From: an uncultured SAR92 cluster bacterium
GTDB taxonomy: Bacteria > Pseudomonadota > Gammaproteobacteria > Pseudomonadales > Porticoccaceae
Direction of reading: 5' to 3'
Assembly: GCA_902596775.1 (NCBI GenBank)
Contig: CACJVE010000011.1
Span: 1-63,363, forward strand
DNA length: 63,363 bases
A program made the position numbers and the translations under genes. The notes under the pieces were generated by a model. That model was given only the letters and a program-made list of their open reading frames with translations, did not search any database and was not told the origin of the DNA. This document shows, one piece after another, positions 27,635-37,603 of this stretch (within the stretch, counting starts at the first letter, position 1; every line of letters starts with the position of its first letter).

Positions 27635-29509
27635 TTGGGCAGTATAAAAGTTATAAGAAGTAAAACTCTCATGGGGTTTATTTTCCTCCTAATAAGCATT
27701 TCAAGTTTGTCCGAGGAAATGAAGTTGTACTTTGGGGATACGCATCTTCATACGGCGTACTCTTTTGATGCATTTTTAAATGATAATGACTCTGCATATC
27801 CAGATACTGCATATCGATGGGCGAGGGGTCTTCCAGTTATTCATCCTTACACTCGCACTCGCGTGCAAATAGAGACACCTCTTGACTTCTTGGTAGTGTC
27901 TGATCATGCGGAGTACTTAGGAGTTATTACTGAGCTTTCACGCGACAGAGATCAATTAATCGACCTTGGATTTTTTAAAAATTTAGTGAGAGATATTCAA
28001 ATTTGGTTTGCATTATTTATGATTGATATAGGCCGAGCAGAGGATGTCTTTAATTATGCTCTACCTGAACCGGCATCTGGAGATGGTCATGATCTAGTTG
28101 CTGATCCTAATGGATCGATAGCACCTGTTCCATATGGAGATGTCACAAATATTAAAACAAAAGTATGGCAAGATATCGTCAAATCAGCAGAAGAGCATTA
28201 TATTCCGGGGATATTCACCAGTTTTGTTGGATGGGAGTGGACTTCCACACCGACTGGAGCAAATTTACACCGTGTCATTATTTCTCCGGATGGTGCAGAA
28301 AAAGCTTTGAAATATTTGCCATATGGATCTGATGTTAGTCAATATCCCAGAGATTTATGGAAATGGTTGGACACGACAAGTAAGAAATTGAGTACCAGAT
28401 TCTTGGCAATTCCTCATAACTCTAATCTCTCCAAAGGATATATGTTTGATGAATACACCCTTGAGGGTGAACCTTTTGACGCAACTTACGCTAGTATGCG
28501 CATAAAATGGGAGCCAGTTGTCGAGGTGACACAGGTTAAAGGTGATAGCGAATCGTTACCAAATATTGAAACCGACGAATTCTCAAATTTTGAAACATAT
28601 ACGCATTACCTTCAATCATACACGTCTGAGTATATTCCCAAGAAAGGTGATTATGTTCGATCTGCACTAAAATTAGGTTTGAAATTTGATCAAACACTAG
28701 GTGTAAATCCATACAAATTTGGGTTGATCGGTTCAACGGACTCTCATACAAGCTTGGCCTCAGCTGAAGAAAAAAACTTTTGGGGTAAATATTCCAATGA
28801 TTCAACACCAGAGATTAAAGACCAAGCGATTATTGGTGATGCCGATAATTCAGGTTGGTCGATGTCGGCCGGTGGACTTGCTGGAGTTTGGGCGAAAGAA
28901 AACAATAGAGAAGAAATTTATGCAGCATTTAAGAGGAAAGAGGTTTTCGCAACAACTGGACCAAGAATTCGACTGCAGATATTCGGCGGCTGGGATTTTG
29001 ATGGGATTAATGCGCAAAATTATCAAGATATCGGATATGAAAGAGGTGTACCGATGGGTGGTGATCTTTATCAAACTTCTTTGGATGCCGGGCCAAGTTT
29101 TGCAATAAGGGTCACGAAAGATCCAGTCGGAGCAAACTTAGATCGTGCTCAGATCATAAAAGGTTGGATTGATATGGAAGGAGTAACTCACGAGAAAATA
29201 TTTGATGTGGCATGGTCAGATGAAAGGGTTGAAGACAAGGATGGTAATCTTGAATTAGTGGGTAACACTGTTAATTTAAATACTGGAACTCATGAAAATA
29301 GCATTGGGGCCACAGACTTTTTTGCTCTCTGGCAAGATCCACAATTCAAAAAGAGTGAGAGAGCTTTTTACTATTTGAGAGCACTTGAGATTCCAACTGC
29401 TAGACACTCTCTTCTCGATGCCTTAGCTCTTCAGAGTGACGATAAAAAAATGAAGCCATTTACTATTCAAGAGAGAGCATATAGCTCTCCGATTTGGTAC
29501 AACCCCTAA
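27635..29509 (+). CDS. Secreted DUF3604 protein (PHP-like putative metallohydrolase), copy 2
   Basis: 624 residues, colinear with the preceding gene and roughly 55-60 percent identical by eye, so the two come from a duplication. YFGDTHLHTAYSFDAFLND, VSDHAEYLGV, WEWTSTPTGANLHRV, IPHNSNLSKGYMF, GSTDSHTSLASAEE and the end SSPIWYNP repeat the copy 1 metal-site pattern. The central loops (about residues 100-150) differ most, suggesting altered substrate choice. Start is TTG at 27635; ATG at 27671 would leave a shorter signal peptide without its basic start. The stop is 8 bp before the parvulin ATG. Confidence 0.85.
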   Translation: MGSIKVIRSKTLMGFIFLLISISSLSEEMKLYFGDTHLHTAYSFDAFLNDNDSAYPDTAYRWARGLPVIHPYTRTRVQIETPLDFLVVSDHAEYLGVITELSRDRDQLIDLGFFKNLVRDIQIWFALFMIDIGRAEDVFNYALPEPASGDGHDLVADPNGSIAPVPYGDVTNIKTKVWQDIVKSAEEHYIPGIFTSFVGWEWTSTPTGANLHRVIISPDGAEKALKYLPYGSDVSQYPRDLWKWLDTTSKKLSTRFLAIPHNSNLSKGYMFDEYTLEGEPFDATYASMRIKWEPVVEVTQVKGDSESLPNIETDEFSNFETYTHYLQSYTSEYIPKKGDYVRSALKLGLKFDQTLGVNPYKFGLIGSTDSHTSLASAEEKNFWGKYSNDSTPEIKDQAIIGDADNSGWSMSAGGLAGVWAKENNREEIYAAFKRKEVFATTGPRIRLQIFGGWDFDGINAQNYQDIGYERGVPMGGDLYQTSLDAGPSFAIRVTKDPVGANLDRAQIIKGWIDMEGVTHEKIFDVAWSDERVEDKDGNLELVGNTVNLNTGTHENSIGATDFFALWQDPQFKKSERAFYYLRALEIPTARHSLLDALALQSDDKKMKPFTIQERAYSSPIWYNP

Positions 29510-29517
29510 TTATTGGC

Positions 29518-30423
29518 ATGAAAAATCTTATTTTAAAGATTCTTCGAGAACCAATTGTTCAGTTCGGACTATTAGCTTCATTGTTACTTTATGTCGATAT
29601 AAACCGCAATCCCGATGATTATAAAAATTCTAATTATCAAATAATGATTGATGACAATATATTAATAAATTTTATGCAGCAGCGAGCAAAGATCTTTAAT
29701 CCGGACGAGGCCATTAATATTTACCAAAACCTTGCAGAGCTCGAGAAGAAAAAATTAATGACTGATTTTTTTCATCAAGAGGCTCTATACAGAGAAGCTT
29801 TGATAAACAATTTTGATAAAAATGATCCAATTATTAAGAGAAGGTTAGTTCAGAAAGTTGATTATTTGTCTCAAGGTTTCTATGACGAAGTTTCTCCAAT
29901 CAGTCGGCGGGATCTAGAAAACTATTTTGAGAAGAACAAAGAGAATTATAGAAAACCAGCTTTAATTACGTTCACTCATGTCTTCTTAAAAGATAAAAAT
30001 AAGGTTGATGATACCACGCTTCGACGTGCTGAAGCATTGATGGAGACTTTAAATGAAAAAGTCGTTTTGTTCGAGGAATCTGGTTTATATGGTGAGCGCT
30101 TTTTATATAATCGAAATTACGTTAATCGAGAATCTTCTGAAATTGAGAGTCATTTCGGGGAGCAATTTAAAAATGCAGTTTTCGCATATTCGAGCTCAAA
30201 GCTCGAAAAGTCTGCCTGGATTGGACCTATTCAATCTGATTATGGCTGGCATCTAGTTTTAATAACTCAAATCTCTGATAGTTATACGCCAACGCTCAAT
30301 TCAGTTGAAGCTGATGTAAGGGGTGATCTGTACCGTGAAGAACAGTTCGCAAGCAAGATGAGGAGGTTAAACCAAGTAAAAGCTAAGTATGAGCTTATCG
30401 ATCAAACAGATAGTTATGATTAA
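29518..30423 (+). CDS. Membrane-anchored parvulin-type peptidyl-prolyl isomerase
   Basis: About 301 residues. It starts KNLILKILREPIVQFGLLAS, an N-terminal anchor with the REP motif common to parvulins found beside HupE/UreJ genes. A SurA-like helical part (about 40-130) is followed by a parvulin domain (about 130-275): ALITFTHVFL, WIGPIQSDYGWHLVLI and a C-terminal RREL-like helix. The usual parvulin GDLGW segment is reduced here. It probably folds or delivers the secreted DUF3604 proteins encoded just upstream, an inference from position. The ATG at 29518 is chosen because earlier codons lie in the preceding gene. Confidence 0.75.
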   Translation: MKNLILKILREPIVQFGLLASLLLYVDINRNPDDYKNSNYQIMIDDNILINFMQQRAKIFNPDEAINIYQNLAELEKKKLMTDFFHQEALYREALINNFDKNDPIIKRRLVQKVDYLSQGFYDEVSPISRRDLENYFEKNKENYRKPALITFTHVFLKDKNKVDDTTLRRAEALMETLNEKVVLFEESGLYGERFLYNRNYVNRESSEIESHFGEQFKNAVFAYSSSKLEKSAWIGPIQSDYGWHLVLITQISDSYTPTLNSVEADVRGDLYREEQFASKMRRLNQVKAKYELIDQTDSYD

Positions 30424-31405
30424 AAGCATAATTGTTTTTTTGCTATTACTAGCACCCTTGAGTCTTTCTGATGAGGCGCGTCCCGTTTATATCGAAATAA
30501 CGGAAAATAGTGAAACTAAGATTGGAGTCAAATGGAAGTTGCCACCGGTAATGACTCCATCCGATGAGCCATTGATTTATATTAAAAGCGATAGTTGTGC
30601 ACAAGATGGCAACACATCAGGAACTCGGCTTCTTGGAAGTTCTGAATACACTTGCAAACCAGCACTGCAAAATTTTCTGATAAAAATTGACTATCCGAGA
30701 TCAAACCCAGCCCTCACATCATTGGTCGTATATAAAGAAATTGGAGGTTCTGTCGAACAGATTTTTTCCGGTCCAGAAAAAACAGAGATTCTATTAGGCT
30801 CAGGAAAATCATTCTACGAAATCGCTAAGCAATATATTTTGGCAGGTGTCGAACATATTCTGATCGGTTATGATCATCTGCTCTTTGTACTCTGTCTAAT
30901 CTTGATTTCGAAAAGCACTCGAACACTTATATATGCGGTCACCGGCTTTACAATGGCGCATTCAATCACGCTCAGTTTGGCGACGATGAACTTGATCAAA
31001 GTTCGAACAGAGTTAGTCGAGTTACTGATTGCGCTTAGTATTATTATTCTTGCGCGTGAGATATTCTTTGCCAGAAAAAACAAATTAGAACCGCCATTAT
31101 CGATCAAATTCCCCATATCTATAAGTGCATTTTTTGGTCTTTTGCATGGGTTTGGTTTTGCAGTTGTCTTGCAAGAACTAGGATTACCATTCGATATGAA
31201 GATCAATGCCCTATTATTCTTTAATATTGGTGTGGAGATAGGTCAGTTAATTTTTATAGGGCTAGTTCTATTAATAGCAATAATTTTGCGAAGCAACCCG
31301 CTTTTTTCGAGTCATTACCTTCCATTTCTTAATCAGCTTGGCATTTACTCTATTGGAACAATTAGCACATTTTGGTTTTTGCAAAGAACTTTTGCATTAA
31401 TTTAA
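30416..31405 (+). CDS. HupE/UreJ family membrane protein
   Basis: About 329 residues: signal peptide, a periplasmic domain of about 120 residues, then a membrane domain from about residue 135 with six or seven hydrophobic segments. GVEHILIGYDHLLFVLCLIL, GFTMAHSITLSLA and FFGLLHGFGFAVVL are the HupE/UreJ signature segments with conserved His and Asp that may bind nickel or cobalt in characterised members. The ATG at 30416 overlaps the parvulin stop by 8 bp. No urease or hydrogenase gene is present here, so the metal, if any, may serve the DUF3604 proteins; that is inference. Confidence 0.85.
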   Translation: MIKSIIVFLLLLAPLSLSDEARPVYIEITENSETKIGVKWKLPPVMTPSDEPLIYIKSDSCAQDGNTSGTRLLGSSEYTCKPALQNFLIKIDYPRSNPALTSLVVYKEIGGSVEQIFSGPEKTEILLGSGKSFYEIAKQYILAGVEHILIGYDHLLFVLCLILISKSTRTLIYAVTGFTMAHSITLSLATMNLIKVRTELVELLIALSIIILAREIFFARKNKLEPPLSIKFPISISAFFGLLHGFGFAVVLQELGLPFDMKINALLFFNIGVEIGQLIFIGLVLLIAIILRSNPLFSSHYLPFLNQLGIYSIGTISTFWFLQRTFALI

Positions 31406-31416
31406 TTTAAATTAAA

Positions 31417-32223
31417 CTAGTTTTTTAGTTGGCTTAAATGTTTAGAAATTGTTTTCAGACTTGGTTTAAACAACTTTGGAGTCGTTGCTAAAATATGTCC
31501 GCTGGACATAAAGTTTTCACCGCCACTAAAGTCGCTTACAAAACCTCCTGCCTCGCGCACGAGCAAGGTTCCTGCGGCTATATCCCAAGGTTTTAAATAC
31601 ATTTCAAAAAAAACATCAAATTTTCCTGATGCTACATAAGCTAGATCAAGAGATGCGACTCCCATTCTTCTCACACCGCACGAATTTTCTGCGAATTCAT
31701 GAAGACATTTGAGATATTCTTTCATATGTTTGAAAGAAGGATCATTGAAAGGTACTCCAGTTGCGTAAAGAGCACCATTTTTATCAGTTTTCCCGGAAAC
31801 TCTAATTCGACGTCCATTCAGTTTAGCTCCAAATCCTCTACTTGCAGTGAATTCATCATGTGAAAAGGGTTCAAGCACAACTGCATGTTCAAGTTTACCT
31901 TTGATCATGCAGGCTATAGAAACAGAGACATAAGGTATTCCCCGAACAAAATTCGTCGTTCCATCTAGGGGATCTATAATCCACTGGACATCACTTGAAT
32001 TATTTCCATCAAATCCTCTTTCTTCACTTAAAAAATGATGATCTGGATAAGCTTTTAATATGCTATCTATAATGATCTGCTCCGATCTCTTATCGATCTC
32101 TGTGACAAAATCATTTTTACTTTTTTCGCTCACTTCAACTGACTCAAGATTGTCAGCAGCTTTAACAATCATCTCCCCAGCTTGTCGCGCTGCCCGTAAT
32201 GCTATATTAACCATTGGTTGCAT
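31417..32223 (-). CDS. suhB: Inositol-1-monophosphatase family protein SuhB
   Basis: 268-residue Mg2+-dependent phosphatase; SuhB also joins the rRNA antitermination complex. FLSEERG and WIIDPLDGTTNFVRGIPYVSVS carry the metal ligands, and KPWDIAAGTLLVREAGG is the second signature. It is divergent from trmJ, as in E. coli, with only 64 bp between start codons; that gap holds a 12-bp inverted repeat. It is convergent with the HupE/UreJ gene (11 bp). Confidence 0.95.
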   Translation of the reverse strand: MQPMVNIALRAARQAGEMIVKAADNLESVEVSEKSKNDFVTEIDKRSEQIIIDSILKAYPDHHFLSEERGFDGNNSSDVQWIIDPLDGTTNFVRGIPYVSVSIACMIKGKLEHAVVLEPFSHDEFTASRGFGAKLNGRRIRVSGKTDKNGALYATGVPFNDPSFKHMKEYLKCLHEFAENSCGVRRMGVASLDLAYVASGKFDVFFEMYLKPWDIAAGTLLVREAGGFVSDFSGGENFMSSGHILATTPKLFKPSLKTISKHLSQLKN

Positions 32224-32250
32224 GAAATAATCCTTTTAATCGAGAGACCG

Positions 32251-32284
32251 AATTGTATCAGACACACATAATTCTGATACAATT
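32251..32284. promoter_or_regulatory. 12-bp inverted repeat in the suhB/trmJ divergent promoter
   Basis: AATTGTATCAGA at 32251-32262 and TCTGATACAATT at 32273-32284 form a perfect inverted repeat with a 10-nt centre. Each arm contains TTGTAT on one strand and TACAAT on the other, so -35-like and -10-like hexamers for both directions overlap inside it. CATAAT at 32267-32272 is another possible -10 toward trmJ. It may be an operator or simply a symmetric pair of promoters. Confidence 0.5.
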
Positions 32285-32287
32285 TCG

Positions 32288-33070
32288 ATGTTCTTTAATA
32301 AAAGCTCCATATTAAATCATTATCCGAGTTTCAATTTGCAAACAAACAAAATATTTTCAAATATTCGAGTTGTACTGGTAGGTACAACACATCCAGGGAA
32401 TATAGGCGCCTCCGCGAGAGCAATGAAAAATATGGGATTAAATAATCTATTTTTAGTTAATCCGAAGGAGTTTCCAGCGCCTCGAGCTACTTGGAGAGCA
32501 GCAAATGCTGCAGACATACTTGATAATGCAATCGTTGTTGAAACTATTGATCAAGCCATTGAGGGCTGTTCCCTTGTTATAGGAACTAGTGCGCGAGATC
32601 GGAGGATTCCCTGGCCGACCTTGGATGCAAGAGACTGCGGCAATAGAGTTGTTAATGAAGCTCGATCTCATAAGGTCGCGATTCTTTTTGGGAGGGAAGA
32701 CCGAGGGTTGTCCAATGAAGAATTGCAAAAGTGTACATATCACATGAATATACCGACAGATAGTGAGTACAGCTCTTTAAATCTTGCGATGGCAGTTCAA
32801 CTGCTGTGTTATGAAATCAGGATGGCGTTTTTGGAGAATAGCAAAGATAATTTGACATGGGATCAACCTTTAGCAACAGCAGACCAATTAGAGTCATTTT
32901 ATGACCATTTATTTTCAACATTGGTTACCTTAAAGTTTTATGATCCCGAGAACCCCAAACAACTGATTACTCGTTTAAAACGACTTTTTTCCAGAGTGAG
33001 ACTAGATCAAATGGAAGTCTCGATTTTGCGTGGTCTGTTATCCTCGATAGAGCGTAATTTAAAAAGATGA
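32288..33070 (+). CDS. trmJ: tRNA (cytidine/uridine-32-2'-O)-methyltransferase TrmJ
   Basis: SPOUT-class methyltransferase for position 32 of tRNA, about 260 residues. VLVGTTHPGNIGASARAMKN near the N-terminus and the knot LFGREDRGLSNEEL with IPTDSEYSSLNLAMAVQLL are family signatures. The conserved region begins at about residue 26; ATG 32288 has no clear ribosome site and TTG 32336 would give a more typical N-terminus. It sits upstream of iscS; in E. coli iscR lies between them, and here it does not. Confidence 0.92.
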   Translation: MFFNKSSILNHYPSFNLQTNKIFSNIRVVLVGTTHPGNIGASARAMKNMGLNNLFLVNPKEFPAPRATWRAANAADILDNAIVVETIDQAIEGCSLVIGTSARDRRIPWPTLDARDCGNRVVNEARSHKVAILFGREDRGLSNEELQKCTYHMNIPTDSEYSSLNLAMAVQLLCYEIRMAFLENSKDNLTWDQPLATADQLESFYDHLFSTLVTLKFYDPENPKQLITRLKRLFSRVRLDQMEVSILRGLLSSIERNLKR

Positions 33071-33108
33071 TTAAGTGTGACGTTCTGGTCGTACGCGAAA
33101 ATATAAAA

Positions 33109-33153
33109 TATAATGAATTCTGTCATTATTATTCCCGTTTCGGATAATGACAG
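33109..33153 (+). promoter_or_regulatory. Putative isc promoter -10 and 5' stem-loop
   Basis: A consensus TATAAT lies at 33109-33114; the -35 is poor, suggesting activator help. Transcription would start near 33120, exactly where a perfect 10-bp inverted repeat begins: CTGTCATTAT at 33120-33129 and ATAATGACAG at 33144-33153 with a 14-nt loop. The repeat lies 16 nt before the preferred iscS ATG at 33170. It could be an operator or a 5' mRNA hairpin. Confidence 0.5.
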
Positions 33154-33169
33154 TAATTTGGAGATGAAA

Positions 33170-34384
33170 ATGAGTTTGCCTATCTACTTAGACTATGCCT
33201 CTACAACTCCGGTTGATCCGATTGTTGCAGAGACTATGATGGAATTTATGACGCCTTCTGGTCATTTTGGCAACCCTGCCTCGAGATCTCACATGTTTGG
33301 TTGGAGTGCCGAGGCTGCTGTTGAAGAGGCCAGGGAAGATGTGGCGAGAATGATTAACGCAGATCCAAGAGAAATCGTTTGGACATCAGGTGCGACTGAA
33401 GCCAATAATTTAGCAATTAAGGGTTGCGCTCATTTTAATGCTCGAAAAGGAAAGCACGTTATCACATCAAAGATTGAGCATAAGGCTGTGCTCGATACAT
33501 GCAGGCAATTGGAGAGAGAGGGTTTTGAAGTAACTTACCTAGATCCGGACAAAAATGGGTTAGTGCAGCCAAACGCTGTAAAGGAAGCTATTCGCGATGA
33601 CACGACGATTGTTTCAATCATGCATGTTAACAACGAGTTAGGAACTTTGAACCCGATTCGAGAGATAGGAAGCCTTTGCAGAGAGAATAAAATATTTTTT
33701 CATGTTGATGCAGCGCAGAGCGCTGGGAAAACTCTCATAGACGTGGAGGAGATGAATGTCGACATGATGTCGTTTTCTGCGCACAAAATATATGGACCAA
33801 AAGGAATTGGAGCGCTCTATGTAAGACGTAAACCAAGAGTGAGAATAGAAGCTCAAATGCATGGCGGCGGACATGAGCGAGGGATGAGGTCGGGCACGTT
33901 GCCTACTCACCAGATAGTTGGAATGGGCAAAGCTTTTAAGATCGGAACAGAGTCGTTGGATTCTGAGATGAAAAGGATAACGGCGCTGCGTAAACGTTTA
34001 ATTGATGGTGTGGCAGATATCGAGGAAGTTCATCTCAATGGATCCGAAGAGAGTCATGTGCCTGGGATCGTAAATATAAGTTTCGCTTTTGTCGAAGGAG
34101 AATCTTTGATGATGGCATTACGAAATCTTGCGGTTTCCTCGGGATCAGCATGTACTTCAGCAAGCTTAGAACCATCCTATGTGCTCAGAGCGTTGGGACT
34201 TAATGATGAGATGGCTCACAGTTCAATTCGATTTAGTATTGGAAGGTACACAACTGAAGCGGACATTGATGAGGCGCTTTCGCAGACACGCAATGCTGTT
34301 GAGAAGTTAAGAGAGCTATCACCTCTTTGGGATATGTTCAAAGCGGGAATAGACTTGGATACAGTGCAATGGTCGGCGCATTAG
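33170..34384 (+). CDS. iscS: Cysteine desulfurase IscS
   Basis: PLP enzyme taking sulfur from cysteine for Fe-S clusters and tRNA thiolation. From ATG 33170 it has 404 residues, the same as E. coli IscS; ATG 33164 and ATG 33113 are upstream alternatives, the latter before the stem-loop. [24 protein letters not shown], the PLP-lysine segment [17 protein letters not shown] and the mobile-loop cysteine in [17 protein letters not shown] are all present. It heads iscS-iscU-iscA-hscB-hscA-fdx-iscX; iscR is missing. Confidence 0.96.
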   Translation: MSLPIYLDYASTTPVDPIVAETMMEFMTPSGHFGNPASRSHMFGWSAEAAVEEAREDVARMINADPREIVWTSGATEANNLAIKGCAHFNARKGKHVITSKIEHKAVLDTCRQLEREGFEVTYLDPDKNGLVQPNAVKEAIRDDTTIVSIMHVNNELGTLNPIREIGSLCRENKIFFHVDAAQSAGKTLIDVEEMNVDMMSFSAHKIYGPKGIGALYVRRKPRVRIEAQMHGGGHERGMRSGTLPTHQIVGMGKAFKIGTESLDSEMKRITALRKRLIDGVADIEEVHLNGSEESHVPGIVNISFAFVEGESLMMALRNLAVSSGSACTSASLEPSYVLRALGLNDEMAHSSIRFSIGRYTTEADIDEALSQTRNAVEKLRELSPLWDMFKAGIDLDTVQWSAH

Positions 34385-34435
34385 AGTAAAAAATCTTTTA
34401 ATGTAGTATGATTAATTATTGGAGGGAGATGGAAG

Positions 34436-34822
34436 ATGGCATATAGCGACAAAGTTATCGATCACTATGAAAATCCTAGGAACGTCGGACAGCTTGATGA
34501 GAGTTCCAAGAACGTCGGAACAGGAATGGTGGGAGCCCCAGCCTGTGGAGATGTAATGAGACTTCAAATTCAGGTCAATGACAATGGAATCATCGAGGAC
34601 GCGAAATTTAAAACGTATGGTTGCGGTTCGGCGATTGCATCAAGTTCTTTGTTGACTGAGTGGGTTAAAGGCAAACATTTGGATGATGCCGAGCAGATAC
34701 GAAACACGGAAATAGCGGAGGAGTTGGCGTTACCTCCAGTAAAGATTCATTGTTCAGTATTGGCTGAGGATGCTATTAAAACAGCGGTTCGTAATATAAG
34801 GGATAAGCGGAGCAACGGTTGA
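34436..34822 (+). CDS. iscU: Fe-S cluster scaffold IscU
   Basis: 128-residue scaffold on which clusters are assembled. [10 protein letters not shown] at the start, the cluster cysteines in [21 protein letters not shown] and [12 protein letters not shown], and the HscA-binding LPPVK are present. RBS-like GGAGGGAG precedes the ATG. It lies 51 bp after iscS and 7 bp before iscA in the isc operon. Confidence 0.97.
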   Translation: MAYSDKVIDHYENPRNVGQLDESSKNVGTGMVGAPACGDVMRLQIQVNDNGIIEDAKFKTYGCGSAIASSSLLTEWVKGKHLDDAEQIRNTEIAEELALPPVKIHCSVLAEDAIKTAVRNIRDKRSNG

Positions 34823-34829
34823 AGTTGAA

Positions 34830-35153
34830 ATGTCGATAACAATTACTTCAAATGCGAAAGATCACCTCAAGAGGAGTGTCTCAGAGAGAAATAAGGGGTT
34901 GGGTGTCCGATTGGGTGTCAAAAGGACGGGCTGTTCGGGACTAGCCTATCTCATGGAGTTTGTTGATGTGCTGTCTGATGAAGACGAAGTATATCAATTT
35001 GATGAATTGAAGCTTGTTGTGGACAAAAAAAGTCTGATATATCTGAAAGGCACGCAATTAGACTATGTTAAAGACGGTTTGAATGAAGGATTTGAGTTCA
35101 CAAATCCTAATGTTAAAAACGAGTGCGGCTGCGGGGAGAGCTTTCACGTCTAG
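34830..35153 (+). CDS. iscA: Iron-sulfur assembly protein IscA
   Basis: 107-residue A-type carrier. The three conserved cysteines appear as RTGCSGLAY and the C-terminal ECGCGESF. It accepts clusters from IscU/HscA and passes them mainly to [4Fe-4S] proteins such as IspG, encoded further down this run. Length and order are as in other gammaproteobacteria. Confidence 0.97.
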   Translation: MSITITSNAKDHLKRSVSERNKGLGVRLGVKRTGCSGLAYLMEFVDVLSDEDEVYQFDELKLVVDKKSLIYLKGTQLDYVKDGLNEGFEFTNPNVKNECGCGESFHV

Positions 35154-35188
35154 AGTATTCGTAAAAAGTTAACTCTAGGGGATATTAA

Positions 35189-35719
35189 ATGAATCTAGAT
35201 GGTAATTTTTTCGAATTGTTCGATATTCCGGTCTCATGGCAAGTCAGTCTAATAGACATAAAAAATAAGCAAAGATCTCTCCAACAGCAATTCCACCCTG
35301 ATCTGTTTGTAAACTGTTCGAATAATGAAAAAAGATTAGCGGTCGAGCGAGCTGCAAAAATTAATGAGGCATATAGAGTTTTGAGTTCTCCGCTGTTGCG
35401 TGCTAAACACCTTTTAAGTATTTATGGGCACGATACAAATAATGAGAATTTTGTCTCGTCAGATACGGCTTTCTTGATGGAGCAAATCGAATACAGAGAA
35501 GCTCTTGATGGGTTATCAAATTCTCCTGATCCGGATCATGAACTGGAGCGGCTAAGGGAAAAAGTTGAACTTGCATATAAAGAGTTACAAAAACAATTTG
35601 GCGATTTTTTGAGTACTAATCATACCAATGATGCACTTAAAACTTTCTCTAAGATGCAATTTTTCTCTAAGCTTCTTGATCAAGTTTGTTTAACAGAACA
35701 GAAATTGGAAGATCTATAA
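35189..35719 (+). CDS. hscB: Co-chaperone HscB
   Basis: 176-residue J-protein that brings IscU to HscA. The J-domain carries the QQQFHPDLF segment with its HPD (about residue 36), followed by [20 protein letters not shown], and a C-terminal helical IscU-binding domain with [12 protein letters not shown]. The stop lies 2 bp before hscA, so the two are tightly coupled. RBS-like AGGGGAT precedes the ATG. Confidence 0.95.
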   Translation: MNLDGNFFELFDIPVSWQVSLIDIKNKQRSLQQQFHPDLFVNCSNNEKRLAVERAAKINEAYRVLSSPLLRAKHLLSIYGHDTNNENFVSSDTAFLMEQIEYREALDGLSNSPDPDHELERLREKVELAYKELQKQFGDFLSTNHTNDALKTFSKMQFFSKLLDQVCLTEQKLEDL

Positions 35720-35721
35720 AT

Positions 35722-37599
35722 ATGGCTTTAATGCAAATATCTGAACCTGGTTCTCGTGTAAGTAATACCAATCAAAAAAAACGAGCAATCGGTATAGATT
35801 TGGGTACCACAAACTCTCTTGTTGGTTTTAGAGCTCAGAATGAAACTATAATCATTAACGACGACTTTGGTAATGTTCTAGTGCCGTCGATTGTTCATTT
35901 TCCTCTCGAAGGGAAATATTTAGTTGGGAAAAGTGCGGAGATTTTTAGAGAATCAGATCCTAAGAATACCGTCGCTTCAGTAAAACGGCTCTTGGGCAGG
36001 GGTGCAGAGGATGTTGTCGAACAACCATTGTCTTACCCTTACGAATTAGATCTTTCTGATGAGCGTTTTCTTAAGATCCGCACTCGCAGAGGGTCTTTCA
36101 GTCCGGTGGAGATTTCTTCAGAAATATTAAAGCATCTGCAAAATAAAGCCCAGTCCTTTCTAGAAGAGCAGGTTGATGGAGTTGTAATTACTGTTCCGGC
36201 TTATTTTGACGAAGCGCAGCGGCAAGCCACGAAGGATTCTGCGACGCTTGCTGGTATGAATGTTCTTCGTCTTTTAAATGAGCCGACAGCAGCGGCAATT
36301 GCATATGGTTTAGATAATAATGAAGAAGAAACAATAGCTGTCTATGATCTTGGTGGTGGAACCTTTGATATAAGTATTCTTCGGATAGTAAAAGGAGTTT
36401 TTGAGGTTCTCGCGACTGGTGGGGATGCCTCTCTAGGAGGCGATGACTTTGATTTCGCGATTGCTGATTGGATCAGCGAGTCCTTGAGTTTGAAAATAGG
36501 AAAAAACACCAACTTACAAGCAAGCGTGTTAAGCACAGCGCGAATCGCGAAAGAAAAACTAAGTAATCCTTCAAATCATGATGATGTGAACATCGAATTT
36601 ATGTCGAAGACATTAACTTTAACTAGAGAAAAATTTAGTAAACTTACTGAACTGCTGGTTAGAAGAACGATAAAAGCTTGCAGAAGAACTGTAAGAGACG
36701 CGGGGATAGGATTTGAGGAAATTGATAATGTGCTTTTAGTGGGAGGTTCATCGCGTAATTTTAATGTTAGGAAAGAAGTAAAAAAGCTTTTCGGTATTGA
36801 TCCAAAATATGATTTAGATCCAGATAAGGTTGTAGCGCTTGGCGCAGCGCTTCAAGCAGATGTTCTCATTGGAAATAAAGGTGCTAATGATTCATTATTA
36901 CTTGATGTAATTCCCTTATCTCTTGGATTGGAGACGATGGGTGGATTAGTTGAGAAGATAATACCGCGAAATGCGACGATACCAATTTCAAAGTCGCAGG
37001 AATTTACGACATTTAAAGATGGGCAAACGGCAATGAAACTCCATATACTTCAAGGAGAAAGAGAACTAGTGTCTGATTGTCGGTCACTCGCTCACTTCGA
37101 ATTGAGAGGTATCCCACCGATGGTAGCGGGTTCTGCAAAAATATCGGTATCATTTCGAGTTGACGCAGATGGACTTCTAGGTGTGGAGGCGCAGGAGCTT
37201 TCAAGTGGAAAAAAAACCTCGATTTCGATTAAACCATCTTTTGGTTTAACCGAGGAAGAGATCACGAGAATGTTGAGAGATTCTTTTGAAAAAGCAGAGA
37301 TTGATCATGAACAAAGGCTATTAACTGAGAGCCAGGTAGAAGCCGATCGATTAATACATGATATACAAGGTGCCCTTGAGCAGGATGGAGAAAATGTCTT
37401 GGATGAACAAGAAATAAAAATGTTGCAATTAAATATTAAAGATTTAAAAGTTGTCAGAGAGCAATCTGCAGACAGAAATTTGTTGGTTAATCTTACCGAA
37501 AAGTTGATGAAATCAAGTGAAACATTTGCTGAAAGAAGAATGAACTTCTCAATTAAAAAAGCTTTGTCAGGGAAGTCGCTTGATGAAGTGGAGACCTAA
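35722..37599 (+). CDS. hscA: Hsp70-family chaperone HscA
   Basis: Specialised Hsp70 that drives cluster release from IscU. From ATG 35722 it has about 625 residues, near the family size. The start ALMQISEPG is typical; [41 protein letters not shown] and [10 protein letters not shown] are the nucleotide-binding motifs; the substrate-binding domain begins near residue 400. An upstream ATG at 35686 lies inside hscB and gives residues unlike the family. Confidence 0.96.
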   Translation: MALMQISEPGSRVSNTNQKKRAIGIDLGTTNSLVGFRAQNETIIINDDFGNVLVPSIVHFPLEGKYLVGKSAEIFRESDPKNTVASVKRLLGRGAEDVVEQPLSYPYELDLSDERFLKIRTRRGSFSPVEISSEILKHLQNKAQSFLEEQVDGVVITVPAYFDEAQRQATKDSATLAGMNVLRLLNEPTAAAIAYGLDNNEEETIAVYDLGGGTFDISILRIVKGVFEVLATGGDASLGGDDFDFAIADWISESLSLKIGKNTNLQASVLSTARIAKEKLSNPSNHDDVNIEFMSKTLTLTREKFSKLTELLVRRTIKACRRTVRDAGIGFEEIDNVLLVGGSSRNFNVRKEVKKLFGIDPKYDLDPDKVVALGAALQADVLIGNKGANDSLLLDVIPLSLGLETMGGLVEKIIPRNATIPISKSQEFTTFKDGQTAMKLHILQGERELVSDCRSLAHFELRGIPPMVAGSAKISVSFRVDADGLLGVEAQELSSGKKTSISIKPSFGLTEEEITRMLRDSFEKAEIDHEQRLLTESQVEADRLIHDIQGALEQDGENVLDEQEIKMLQLNIKDLKVVREQSADRNLLVNLTEKLMKSSETFAERRMNFSIKKALSGKSLDEVET

Positions 37600-37603
37600 T
37601 AGT

